A stretch of 21,531 nucleotides of DNA from JBARRS01 sp049644345 (GCA_049644345.1 JBARRS010000162.1:1-21531), one strand, 5' to 3'; positions 12,077-19,475 are shown, numbered from the stretch's first letter. Notes: generated from the letters alone by a model not told the origin. Translations and numbers: made by a program.

Positions 12077-12546
12077 GCTGTCCCGAGCGCGGCGCTCACG
12101 CCCGCGATCGCGGCTCCGCCGAGCGTCACCGAGGCAAACGAGCGGACGAAGCCCGTCTCGAAGAAGCGCCACCGGAGCCAGGCGAGCGCGACGAGCTCGA
12201 AGGCGACCACGCCGATCGCGAGCAGGATCGCGACTCGGTAGGTGGGCAAGAGGAACGGCAGCGTATGCAGGATGCCGCCGATGAACGTGCCCGCCCCGGT
12301 GATCGACCCCCGGATGTATGGATTTCCGCGTCCTGTCAGCTCGCCCGTGTCGGAAAGTCCCTCGGAGAAGGCCATGCTGATCCCGGCGCCGATCGCGGTC
12401 GCGATCCCCGCGATGAAGGCGTCGAACGGCTTGTGGGTGTGCAGGGCGATCGCGAAGATCGGCGCGAGCGTCGAAAGCGAGCCGTCGATCAGGCCCGTCA
12501 TCGCCGGCTGGACGCGCTGGAGCAGAAACGCCTGGCGCTGGGGCAT
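12073..12546 (-). CDS. VIT-family (MbfA-like) membrane protein, putative iron/manganese transporter
   Basis: 157 residues with five likely membrane helices (about 15-37, 41-65, 79-101, 104-128, 136-157). The pattern GLIDGSLSTLAPIFAIAL, then GAGISMAFSEGLSDTGELTGRG and GGILHTLPFLLP, matches the VIT/CCC1-type domain at the C terminus of the ferritin-like iron exporter MbfA. Here it stands alone, without the ferritin-like domain. The Asp of GLIDGS and the Glu of FSEGLS match positions important for metal transport in VIT1. Substrate (Fe2+ or Mn2+) and direction are not determined by sequence. It interrupts the usual rplQ-truA neighbourhood. No Shine-Dalgarno precedes the ATG; TACACT lies 6 bases upstream, suggesting a leaderless transcript. 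Confidence 0.8.
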   Translation of the reverse strand: MPQRQAFLLQRVQPAMTGLIDGSLSTLAPIFAIALHTHKPFDAFIAGIATAIGAGISMAFSEGLSDTGELTGRGNPYIRGSITGAGTFIGGILHTLPFLLPTYRVAILLAIGVVAFELVALAWLRWRFFETGFVRSFASVTLGGAAIAGVSAALGTA

Positions 12547-12623
12547 TAGTAGAGTGTATCAGTCAATACGCAAAACAATAGAGCGTAAAGCAGACCTTAC
12601 AAATCAAGTCAGGGCGGCCTGAC
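12547..12623. promoter_or_regulatory. AT-rich divergent control region between the VIT gene and truA
   Basis: This 77-base spacer is strikingly A/T-rich for the window. On the minus strand TACACT (12553-12558) sits 6 bases before the VIT ATG. GTAT-N6-ATAC (12556-12569) overlaps it and could be an operator. Abutting the truA GTG is a perfect inverted repeat, GTCAGG/CCTGAC with a GCGG loop (12608-12623). That repeat could be an operator or an mRNA hairpin masking the truA start. Neither palindrome matches a site I recognise (IdeR, Irr and Fur boxes look different). Confidence 0.4.
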
Positions 12624-13340
12624 GTGCGCCTAAAGCTAACGCTCGAGTACGACGGCACCGCCTTCCACGGCTGGGCAGCGCAGCCGGATCAGAGGACCGT
12701 GGAAGGGACCCTGCGCGAGGCCCTCGATGCCGTGTTCCCGGGCTCGGCCCATCTCGCCGTGGCCGGGCGGACCGACGCCGGCGTGCATGCGCTCGGACAG
12801 GTTGCGTCCGTGGAGGTGGACGGCGGAGCGCCGGCTGAACGCGCCGCGGACGCGCTCAACGCCGTCCTTCCGGCCGACATGGCTGTGACCGCGGCGCAAG
12901 AGGCCGCCGCGGGCTTCCATGCCCGCCACTCGGCCCGGGCACGGAGCTACCGGTACCGAATCTACCGACGTCGTTCGCGATCGCCATTCGAAGAAACGCG
13001 GAGCTGGTGGCATCCGGGGCCGCTCGACGAGCAGCGAATCGGGGAGGCGGCCGCGCGCCTGCTCGGCGAGCACGACTTTCGGGCCTTCACCCCGACCGAG
13101 ACACAGCACAATGTTTTCGTCCGTACCGTCGAGCGTGCTGAATGGCATCGCCGCGGCGACTACCTGGACTTCGAGATCACAGCGGACAGCTTCCTGCGCC
13201 ACATGGTGCGGACTCTGGTTGGAACGATGCTCGAGGTGGCGCCGGAGCAGCTCGCGCCGCTGCTCGAGGGGCGTGAGCGGGCCGCCGCAGGGACGACCGC
13301 GCCGCCGTGGGGCCTCTACCTCGTCGAGGTTCGGTACTAG
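12624..13340 (+). CDS. truA: tRNA pseudouridine(38-40) synthase TruA
   Basis: 238 residues. Converts uridines 38-40 in the anticodon stem of many tRNAs to pseudouridine. N-terminal strand MRLKLTLEYDGTAFHGWAAQ, catalytic D51 in the motif AGRTDAGVHA, then NAVLPADMAV, the AGFHARHSARARSYRYRIY segment and C-terminal FLRHMVRTLVGTML. GTG 12624 follows a perfect palindrome directly and lacks a clear Shine-Dalgarno. In many actinobacteria rplQ and truA are followed by rplM-rpsI; those genes are not present here. A long hairpin begins at the stop codon. Confidence 0.96.
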   Translation: MRLKLTLEYDGTAFHGWAAQPDQRTVEGTLREALDAVFPGSAHLAVAGRTDAGVHALGQVASVEVDGGAPAERAADALNAVLPADMAVTAAQEAAAGFHARHSARARSYRYRIYRRRSRSPFEETRSWWHPGPLDEQRIGEAAARLLGEHDFRAFTPTETQHNVFVRTVERAEWHRRGDYLDFEITADSFLRHMVRTLVGTMLEVAPEQLAPLLEGRERAAAGTTAPPWGLYLVEVRY

Positions 13341-13426
13341 GAGGGCTTGGCGGAACGTCGCTCGGCACAGCGCTACGTTTCGGCAAGCCTTCCTAGGGGC
13401 GGGCGACCCCGGAGAACCGCCCGCCC
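13337..13426. terminator. Two tandem hairpins between convergent truA and cupredoxin genes
   Basis: First hairpin: CTAGGAGGGCTTG (13337-13349) pairs with CAAGCCTTCCTAG (13384-13396) over 13 bp with one G-T. It continues inward with AACGT/ACGTT (13354-13358/13375-13379), all centred at 13366.5. It starts at the truA TAG stop. Second hairpin: GGGCGGGCG/CGCCCGCCC (13397-13405/13418-13426), 9 bp with a 12-base loop. No T-run follows on either strand. Their place between convergent genes fits bidirectional termination or 3'-end protection. The first also has TA at both ends of its repeat, as in the rplO-secY element. Confidence 0.6.
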
Positions 13427-13434
13427 TCTGTGTA

Positions 13435-13800
13435 TCAGGTGACCTTGAAGGTCCCGCTGATGGTCGGGTGGACCGTGCAGTAGTACCTGTACGTCCCCTT
13501 CGTCAGGGTCAGCGTGACCGTCTTCGTGCCGACGAAGCTGGTCGCTGTGATCGTCCTTTTCTTGACCCCGGGGCCGTTGAGCGTGAAGTTGTGGATGCTC
13601 GCCTTGTCCTGAACGGTGAGCGTGTACTTCCCGTGCTTGAGCGTCTTCACGGTCTTGCCGTGGGCGTCCTTGAGCGAGATCGTGAAGCCGCGGCCGACTG
13701 TGCCGCGCAGCTTCGGCAGGGCCATCGCGGTCACGGCCTCGGCGATGCCGACGACCGCCAGGGCGGCCGCTGCTACGAGGGCAACCAGGCGCAAGCGCAC
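13435..13800 (-). CDS. Secreted small cupredoxin-like copper protein
   Basis: 121 residues. Residues 1-25 are a signal peptide (RLRLVALVAAAALAVVGIAEA). The rest is a compact beta protein with the type-1 copper pattern: H70 in IHNF, and C108 and H111 in YYCTVHPTISGTFKV. This is the amicyanin-like Cys-x2-His spacing. The axial Met expected three residues after that His is Ile114. Without Met a type-1 site would have raised potential, or copper could be absent. Likely an extracytoplasmic electron carrier, partner unknown. GTG start 13800 is fixed by an excellent Shine-Dalgarno (AAGGAGGT, complement of 13806-13813). Confidence 0.8.
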   Translation of the reverse strand: MRLRLVALVAAAALAVVGIAEAVTAMALPKLRGTVGRGFTISLKDAHGKTVKTLKHGKYTLTVQDKASIHNFTLNGPGVKKRTITATSFVGTKTVTLTLTKGTYRYYCTVHPTISGTFKVT

Positions 13801-13897
13801 GTCGCACCTCCTTCCTATCGAGCGGTCCCTGCCCTCGCCAGCATACGACTCTTGCTTAGAAGCGGTAGGAGTGTGCTGCTCGGTGCCAGGGCGTGGC

Positions 13898-13903
13898 TAG
13901 GAT
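13898..13903 (+). promoter_or_regulatory. Candidate -10 (TAGGAT) for leaderless ligA
   Basis: TAGGAT in the context GCTAGGAT ends 7 bases before the GTG at 13911, so transcription would begin at the start codon itself. No good -35 was seen at the usual distance. No Shine-Dalgarno serves either possible ligA start, which supports leaderless initiation, a common mode in actinobacteria. Confidence 0.4.
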
Positions 13904-13910
13904 CAGTTCA

Positions 13911-15935
13911 GTGGCCGCAACGGCGATCAAGGACGTCCAGGCGCGGCTCGACGAGCTGCGACGGCAGGTCAACCATCACAACTACCGCTACCACGTCCTC
14001 GACGATCCCGAGGTCTCCGACGCGAAGTACGATCGGCTCTTCGACGAGCTGCGCGAGCTCGAGGAGCGCTATCCCGACCTGATCACGCCCGACTCGCCGA
14101 CGCAGCGGGTCGGTGCGCCTCCCTCCGAGCGGTTCCGGAAGGCCCGCCACTTGGTGCCGATGGGCTCGCTGGACAAGGTCACGGACGAGGACGGGCTGCG
14201 AAAGTGGGCCGAGGACGTCCGCAAGCGGCTCGACTCCGACGAGCCAGTCGCCTACGTGCTCGAGCCGAAGATCGACGGATCCGCCGTGTCGCTCGTCTAC
14301 GAGAACGGCGTCTTCGTGCGCGGTGCGACGCGCGGTGACGGCTTCGAGGGCGAGGAGGTGACCCCGAACCTGCGGACGGTCGCCGCCATCCCCCTCGCGC
14401 TCCGGCTCGAGGACGGCGAGACGGCGCCGACGGTGCTCGAGCCGCGCGGCGAGGTCTACATGTCGCTCGGGGCGTTCCGCCGGCTGACCGAGCATCAGGT
14501 CGCGCAGGGAAGGAAGCCGTCACCGAACCCACGCAACGCCGCCGCGGGGTCGCTCCGGCAGCTGAACCCGAACATCACTGCCGAGCGTGAGCTCTCGATC
14601 TGGGTTTACGGGCTCGGTCACCGTGAGGGGCTCGAGCTCGAGTCGCAGTGGCAGACGCTCGAGTGGCTGCGTGAGCACGGTCTCCGCACGAACCCGTTCG
14701 CAGAGCGGCTCGAGTCGATCGAGGAGGTCGCCGGCCGCTGCCGCGAGTGGGAGACGCGGCGCGCGAAGCTGGACTACGAGATCGACGGGATCGTGATCAA
14801 GGTCGACTCCCTCGACCAGCAGGCGCGGCTCGGGGCGCTGCACGAGCGGCCGCGCTGGGCGCGCGCCTTCAAGTGGGCGCCGATGACGGCGCAGACGAAG
14901 CTGAAGAAGATCCACATCCGGGTCGGGCGCACCGGCGCGCTCAATCCATGGGCTCAGCTGGAGCCGGTCGAGGTCGGGGGCGTCACCGTCCAGACCGCCA
15001 CGTTGCACAACGAGGAGGACATCAACCGCAAGGACATCCGCGAGGGCGACACTGTGATCGTCCAACGCGCCGGAGACGTGATCCCCCAGGTCGTCGGCCC
15101 AGTCCTCCCGCATGGGCGTGGGACGAAGCCGTTCCGGATGCCGAGGAACTGCCCGCTCTGCGGCGCCAAGGTCGTCAAGCCCGAGGGCGAGGCCATGCAC
15201 CGTTGTCCCAACAAGGCCTGTCCTTCGCGTGGGCTCGAGGCGCTGATCAACTGGGTCGAAGCCGCAATGGAAGTGGAGGGCGTCGGCGAGCAGCTGATCC
15301 GCCGGCTCTGGGACCTCGGCCTCGTCCGCTCGCTGCCCGACCTCTACCGGCTGACGAAAGAGCAGTTGCTCGAGCTCGACGGATTCCAGGAGAAGAGCGC
15401 GACGAACGCGATCGCGGCGATCGACCAGTCGAAGCAACATCCGTTCCGCCGGGTACTGCTCGGGTTGAACATCCCGAACGTCGGCTGGGTGACCGCGCAG
15501 AGCGTCGCGCGCCACTTCGGCTCGGTCGACAGGCTGATGAACGCGAGCCAGGAGCAGATCCAGGAGGTCGAGGGGATCGGCCCAGACCGGGCCGAGGCGA
15601 TCGCCGAGTGGTTCTCCGACGAGGAGAACCGGAAGCTCGTCGAGGAGCTCCGTGAGCTGGGTATCCGGTTCGAGGCCGGCGCTGAAGAGCAGCCGGTCGA
15701 AGGACCGCTCACGGGCCGTACGTATGTGATCACAGGGACGCTCGAGCGCTCGACCCGCGAGGAGGCGAAAGCGGCGCTCGAAGCGCTCGGCGCCAAGGTC
15801 TCCGACTCCGTTTCCAAGAAGACGGCCGGCCTGATCGCCGGCGAGAGCCCAGGCTCGAAGCTCGAGAAGGCGCAGCGCGCCGGCGTTCCCGTCCTGACCG
15901 AGGCCCAGCTCGAGGCGTTACTTCGCGGCCGCTAG
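13911..15935 (+). CDS. ligA: NAD-dependent DNA ligase LigA
   Basis: 674 residues from GTG 13911; an upstream in-frame GTG at 13893 would add six residues. Seals nicks using NAD+ in replication and repair. Domains in order: Ia (NHHNYRYHVLDDPEVSDAKYD), adenylation domain with nucleophile K120 in LEPKIDGSA, then RGDGFEGEEVTPN, and the OB fold. The zinc finger has C414, C417, C432 and C437 (CPLC ... CPNKAC). Helix-hairpin-helix repeats follow (GLNIPNVG, EGIGPDRAEAI), and a C-terminal BRCT domain begins near 595 (LTGRTYVITGTLERSTREEA). Complete and of normal length. The last 18 bases overlap the end of the convergent carboxypeptidase gene. The common neighbour gatC is not here. Confidence 0.97.
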   Translation: MAATAIKDVQARLDELRRQVNHHNYRYHVLDDPEVSDAKYDRLFDELRELEERYPDLITPDSPTQRVGAPPSERFRKARHLVPMGSLDKVTDEDGLRKWAEDVRKRLDSDEPVAYVLEPKIDGSAVSLVYENGVFVRGATRGDGFEGEEVTPNLRTVAAIPLALRLEDGETAPTVLEPRGEVYMSLGAFRRLTEHQVAQGRKPSPNPRNAAAGSLRQLNPNITAERELSIWVYGLGHREGLELESQWQTLEWLREHGLRTNPFAERLESIEEVAGRCREWETRRAKLDYEIDGIVIKVDSLDQQARLGALHERPRWARAFKWAPMTAQTKLKKIHIRVGRTGALNPWAQLEPVEVGGVTVQTATLHNEEDINRKDIREGDTVIVQRAGDVIPQVVGPVLPHGRGTKPFRMPRNCPLCGAKVVKPEGEAMHRCPNKACPSRGLEALINWVEAAMEVEGVGEQLIRRLWDLGLVRSLPDLYRLTKEQLLELDGFQEKSATNAIAAIDQSKQHPFRRVLLGLNIPNVGWVTAQSVARHFGSVDRLMNASQEQIQEVEGIGPDRAEAIAEWFSDEENRKLVEELRELGIRFEAGAEEQPVEGPLTGRTYVITGTLERSTREEAKAALEALGAKVSDSVSKKTAGLIAGESPGSKLEKAQRAGVPVLTEAQLEALLRGR

Positions 15936-17126
15936 TACGTTCGCGAAGCGGTCCTGCGCACGCCGGGCGCACCAGACGCAGAGCGGCCGGCCGTTGTTCA
16001 GCACCGAGAAGGCGTATCGGTGCCCGACGAACCCGGAGAGCGCGGACGCGATGTCTGTCGTGCCGGTCTTCGCGAAGACGTTTCCTCGTGCAGGCGGGCT
16101 GCCGAGCCGGTCGTCGAGCGTCCCGTTCACACCCGCCACCGGTAGGGCCGAGACGAAGCTCGCCCGGATCTGTGGATCTGCCCATGCCGCGCGCAGCACC
16201 CCCACGATCGAGCGGGCCGTCAACCGGTCGAGCACGGAGAGACCAGAGCCGTCGACTATGCGCACGCCCGCGAGCGGGACCCCGCTCTGGGCGAGCACCT
16301 CGCGCACGACCGCGGCGCCCGCCCACGACGTCCCCGCGTCCTTTTCCGTCGCGCCGAGCTGTTTCAGCAGCAGCTCGGCGGTGAAGTTGTCGCTCTCCTG
16401 GTCCATGTAACGGACGATCGCGGCGAGCGGCGGCGATTCGATCACGGCGAGAGGTGACGCGTCCGCCGGTGCAGCGCCGACCTTTGCGCTTCCGGCGGCG
16501 ACGACGCCCGCCCGCCGCAGCGCCTGCTTGAAGGCCATCGCCGCGCCGAGCGCCGGGACTCTCGACACCCCGCCGGCGAAGCGGCCCCGGTCGACTGAGA
16601 GCGCCGAGAGCGGGGGTGACTCGTCGACGTAGAACGACGGCTTCCACCCGGGCGCGATCCGGCGAGAGTCGAAGAACGACTCGTCCCCTACGACGAGCCC
16701 GGTGACCCGCCGGATTCCGGTCGCCCGCACTTGCCGCGCGAGCGCTCTCAGGCCTGCGCTCGAGAGCATCGGATCGCCGTGCCCCTGGAGCACGAGGTTT
16801 CCGCGCCAGATCGCGCCGTCGAGCGTGCCCGTTCCGAGCACGTCCGTCTCGATCTGGAAGTCCGAGCCGAGTTGCTCCAGCGCTGCGAACGTCAGCGGGA
16901 GCTTCTCGTTCGACGCCGGTGCCAGCGCACGCCCGTCGTTCCGCGCGAACACTGTCGTTCCGCTCGAGAGATCGAAGGCGATCGCGCCGGTGCCCGCCGG
17001 CGCAAGGTGCTTGACCACGAGGGCACGCCCGAGCCGCTGCGCAAGCGGCGGCGCGGCTGCGGTCGCCGGTGCCGCGAGCGAGAGAACGAGCGCGAGCCCC
17101 AGAACGAGCGTCGGGCGGCGGCCCAT
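15918..17126 (-). CDS. dacB: D-alanyl-D-alanine carboxypeptidase/endopeptidase, PBP4 (S13) type
   Basis: 402 residues from ATG 17126. A signal peptide (MGRRPTLVLGLALVLSLAAPATA) precedes the secreted enzyme, which trims or cuts peptidoglycan cross-links. The three active-site motifs are present: SxxK as SNEK (S72, K75), SDN (245-247) and KTG (353-355), with the S13-type domain II insertion between the first two. The frame is open up to 17249, but that region is the divergent spacer. ATG 17135 is also possible. The candidate promoter TTGACG-17-AAAAAT ends 7 bases before 17126, favouring a leaderless start there. Family certain, start less so. Confidence 0.9.
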   Translation of the reverse strand: MGRRPTLVLGLALVLSLAAPATAAAPPLAQRLGRALVVKHLAPAGTGAIAFDLSSGTTVFARNDGRALAPASNEKLPLTFAALEQLGSDFQIETDVLGTGTLDGAIWRGNLVLQGHGDPMLSSAGLRALARQVRATGIRRVTGLVVGDESFFDSRRIAPGWKPSFYVDESPPLSALSVDRGRFAGGVSRVPALGAAMAFKQALRRAGVVAAGSAKVGAAPADASPLAVIESPPLAAIVRYMDQESDNFTAELLLKQLGATEKDAGTSWAGAAVVREVLAQSGVPLAGVRIVDGSGLSVLDRLTARSIVGVLRAAWADPQIRASFVSALPVAGVNGTLDDRLGSPPARGNVFAKTGTTDIASALSGFVGHRYAFSVLNNGRPLCVWCARRAQDRFANVLAAAK

Positions 17127-17133
17127 CCGGGCC

Positions 17134-17162
17134 ATTTTTCGGGCGCGGGCCGCGGGCGTCAA
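17134..17162 (-). promoter_or_regulatory. Candidate promoter for dacB
   Basis: On the minus strand TTGACG (complement of 17157-17162) and AAAAAT (complement of 17134-17139) are separated by 17 bases. Transcription would start about 7 bases further, at the A of the ATG at 17126. The -35 is good and the -10 weak. The remaining divergent spacer to 17251 also holds GATAAT (17230-17235), a possible -10 for the coiled-coil gene, and several GC-rich short inverted repeats. Confidence 0.35.
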
Positions 17163-17251
17163 GCGAATTGGGCCTCCCGGTGGCGAAAGATAGGCCGCTC
17201 GGCCCATGCCGGGGGCGCACCCGGGGGCGGATAATCGCCGGGAGGGCATCT

Positions 17252-17584
17252 GTGGCTTCCGATCTCACCATTCTCTTCGACGAGATCGGCGCGTTGATCG
17301 ACGCGCCGATCAACGGCGATCGCGCTCAGGCGCTTGCGCGGATCGAGCGGACGCTCACCGACGGGTACGCACAGGCGCTGTCACTCGAAGCGGAACGGCT
17401 GAGGTTGGAGCGGCGGATCGGGGAAGTTGCGGTCGAGTTGACCGACCGCAACAAGGAGTTGAAAGCCGACGAGCTCGCGCTCCTAGGTCGCCGCCTCACA
17501 ACGGCCTCGGACGAGCTCGCGCGCCTGCGCGAGTCGCTCGGCGGCCTACGCGACCGCGCAGACGAGATCCGCGAAGCTGCCTAA
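17252..17584 (+). CDS. Small coiled-coil protein of unknown function
   Basis: 110 residues, not recognised as a named family. Begins MASDLTILFDEIGALIDAPINGD, then heptad-rich helices (~45-108: LEAERLRLERRIGEVAVELTD, then LGRRLTTASDELARLRESLGG and LRDRADEIREAA). It is charged, with no signal peptide, membrane segment or cysteine, so probably a cytosolic oligomer. GTG 17252 is supported by GGGAGGG (17240-17246) at suitable distance; the longer upstream frame crosses the promoter region. It lies between dacB and a response regulator, with a hairpin after the stop, so it is probably monocistronic. No function is proposed. Confidence 0.7.
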   Translation: MASDLTILFDEIGALIDAPINGDRAQALARIERTLTDGYAQALSLEAERLRLERRIGEVAVELTDRNKELKADELALLGRRLTTASDELARLRESLGGLRDRADEIREAA

Positions 17585-17585
17585 A

Positions 17586-17621
17586 GGCAGAGGGGAACCT
17601 GCCGGTTCCGCCTCCGTTGCC
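17586..17621 (+). terminator. Strong hairpin after the coiled-coil gene
   Basis: GAGGGGAACC (17590-17599) pairs with GGTTCC-G-CCTC (17604-17614), 10 bp with one bulged G and loop TGCC. Outer GGCA/TGCC (17586-17589/17618-17621) extends it. It begins one base after the TAA stop. There is no T-run, as is usual for terminator-like hairpins in GC-rich actinobacteria. TACACT at 17627-17632 may be the -10 of the next gene. Confidence 0.5.
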
Positions 17622-17674
17622 TGAGCTACACTTCGGCTGCCCAGGGCCCAGCACGGGGGTTAGCGCTGAGCGAA

Positions 17675-18349
17675 ATGCTCGACACGGTTGACGCCGCCGA
17701 GAAAGAGCGCATTCGTGTGCTGCTCGTGGACGACCACGACCTCTTTCGGACCGGGCTGCGCAATCTGCTCGAGGAACAAGGAGTCGAGGTGATCGGCGAG
17801 GCCTCGGAAGGATCGGACGCACTGAAGTTCGTTCGCGAGCTCCAGCCGGACGTCGTCGTGATGGACTTGAACATGCCGGGAATGAACGGCGTCGAGGCGA
17901 CGAAGAAGATCGCCACACTCGCGCCCCTGACGCGCGTGGTCGTGCTGACGATCTCCGATCAGGACGGCGACGTCATGGACGCGATCTTCGCCGGTGCGTG
18001 CGGCTACCTGCTGAAGGACTCCTCGATTCAGGACGTCGTTCACGGTATCCGCGCAGCGGCCGTAGGCGAATCGCTGATCTCGCCGGCGATCGCCGGGAAA
18101 GTGCTCGAGCGACTGCGCGCGACGAGCACGTCACCTGAGGCGGCCGAGACGATCCGCACAGAGCTCTCCGACCGTGAGCTCGACGTGCTGAAACTGATCG
18201 CCAACGGCAAGGACAATGCGCAAATCGCCGGGGACCTCCATATCAGCCCGAAGACGGTCAAGAACCACATCTCGAACATCCTGATGAAGCTTCAGATCGA
18301 GAACCGAATCCAGGCGGCCGTGTACGCCGTCAGAAGCGGCATTGTCTAG
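17675..18349 (+). CDS. NarL/FixJ-family two-component response regulator
   Basis: 224 residues. Receiver domain (~12-130) with acidic pocket D19/D20 (LLVDDHD), phospho-acceptor D64 (VVVMDLNMPGMNG), T92 and K114 (YLLKDSS). A linker leads to a LuxR-type helix-turn-helix (~163-213: LSDRELDVLKLIANGKDNAQIA, split at residue 182, then SPKTVKNHISNILMKL). Phosphorylation would drive dimerisation and DNA binding. No histidine kinase gene adjoins it in this window, so it is an orphan here; targets are unknown. ATG 17675 lacks a clear Shine-Dalgarno. The gene is convergent with the 3D-domain gene. Confidence 0.93.
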   Translation: MLDTVDAAEKERIRVLLVDDHDLFRTGLRNLLEEQGVEVIGEASEGSDALKFVRELQPDVVVMDLNMPGMNGVEATKKIATLAPLTRVVVLTISDQDGDVMDAIFAGACGYLLKDSSIQDVVHGIRAAAVGESLISPAIAGKVLERLRATSTSPEAAETIRTELSDRELDVLKLIANGKDNAQIAGDLHISPKTVKNHISNILMKLQIENRIQAAVYAVRSGIV

Positions 18350-18402
18350 GGATCGGAGCGCTACTGAAACTGCGCTGCGGGTGGTAAGGAGGGGGCTCAG
18401 GC

Positions 18403-18419
18403 GGGAACCAGGGGTTCCC
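18403..18419. terminator. Hairpin between convergent response regulator and 3D-domain genes
   Basis: GGGAACC (18403-18409) and GGTTCCC (18413-18419) form a perfect 7-bp stem with an AGG triloop in the 79-base convergent spacer. It can serve both strands. No T-run is present. Confidence 0.5.
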
Positions 18420-18428
18420 CCATGCTTA

Positions 18429-19475
18429 CTAGTGGAGGATGATCGTGACCGTCCGTCGGCCCCAGGCGGCTGCCGCGGCGGCGCTCGGGAACCAGAGGTC
18501 GATGACCGCCCCACGGATGCCGCCGCCTGTGTCCGCGGCGACGCCCTCGCCGTAGCCAGGGATCGTCATGCCCGTGCCCAGCGGGATCACGCTCGGGTCG
18601 ACGGCTACGACGCCCCAGCCGACGGGCGCCCCTGTGGCCGTCCGGCCCTGGAGCGAATAGCCGGTCGCGATCACCGTCAGCGTTTGGCTCGAGCCGGGGG
18701 AGGGGGTCGGGGGCGCAGGCAGCGTGGAGCCGGCGTTCTCGATCGCGACGCGTTGCGCCTGCGCTTCGACCGCGGCGGCCTGCGACTCGAGCGACGAGAT
18801 CTGTGAGGCGTTCAGTCGGCGCTGGGAGGCGAGCTGTGCCAGGTAGTGGACTCGCTCGGCGCGCGCGCTCCCAAGTGAAGCGGCCGCTGAGCGTGCGGAG
18901 GCCTCGAGCTTCCGTAGCGCCGCGTCGCGGAGGGCGAGTGAGTTGTCGAGCCGCCGGAGTAGATCGCGCGCGTTGAGCGCCTCCGAGATCACGGTGTGGT
19001 CGGCCGTGGCCGAGGAGTTCAGTGTCTCGAGGTTGCTGAGCGCGTCGTCGAGCGAGGTGGCGCCGAGGACGACCTCGAGCGGGTCGGTGTCGCCTTGCTC
19101 GTAGAGGATCTGGAGCCGGCGTGCGAGATGTCTCTCCGCTACGTCGAGCACGCCACGAGCAATCCCGACCTGCCTCTGGACCGACTCGCGCCGGTGGCGG
19201 AGTACGGCCCCCTGGGCCTCGAGCGAGGCCATTTGCGCTTGGGCTCTGGAGAGCTGCAAGTTGAGCGCGTAGAGACTGATCACGGCGCCGCGCGAGCGGG
19301 CGCCGAGCACCGCGTTCTTCTGAGACAGTTGCGCGGCCTTCGTTCGGAGGGAGGTGGCGGGGCCGGTGCCGACGGCGGTCGGGACGATCGCCCCCGCGAG
19401 AGCCGCGGCGAGGGTGAGCAGCCGAATCCGGCGCGCCGTCCTCCCCTCCTCGCGCACGACGCGGCACCGTACCAC
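18429..19475 (-). CDS. Secreted coiled-coil protein with C-terminal 3D domain, putative cell-wall lytic enzyme
   Basis: 348 residues. Signal/anchor segment (~15-40: RRIRLLTLAAALAGAIVPTAVG), long coiled coils (~45-245), a Pro/Ser linker (PAPPTPSPGSS) and a C-terminal 3D domain (~265-348). The 3D domain has aspartates D293 (VDPSVIPLGT), D315 (AADTGG) and D326 (IDLWF). Proteins with 3D domains (YuiC, YocH, resuscitation-factor-like) cleave or remodel peptidoglycan. The central LEVVLGATSLDD (133-144) also occurs in the divergent NlpC/P60 protein, so the coiled-coil parts are paralogous. GTG 19475 is taken; GTG 19457 is an alternative that keeps the signal peptide. Confidence 0.8.
   Translation of the reverse strand: MVRCRVVREEGRTARRIRLLTLAAALAGAIVPTAVGTGPATSLRTKAAQLSQKNAVLGARSRGAVISLYALNLQLSRAQAQMASLEAQGAVLRHRRESVQRQVGIARGVLDVAERHLARRLQILYEQGDTDPLEVVLGATSLDDALSNLETLNSSATADHTVISEALNARDLLRRLDNSLALRDAALRKLEASARSAAASLGSARAERVHYLAQLASQRRLNASQISSLESQAAAVEAQAQRVAIENAGSTLPAPPTPSPGSSQTLTVIATGYSLQGRTATGAPVGWGVVAVDPSVIPLGTGMTIPGYGEGVAADTGGGIRGAVIDLWFPSAAAAAAWGRRTVTIILH

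Noticed and set aside
17135..17249. N-terminal 41 residues of the longest dacB frame
   Set aside because: They precede a textbook signal peptide, cover the divergent promoter region and have no ribosome site.
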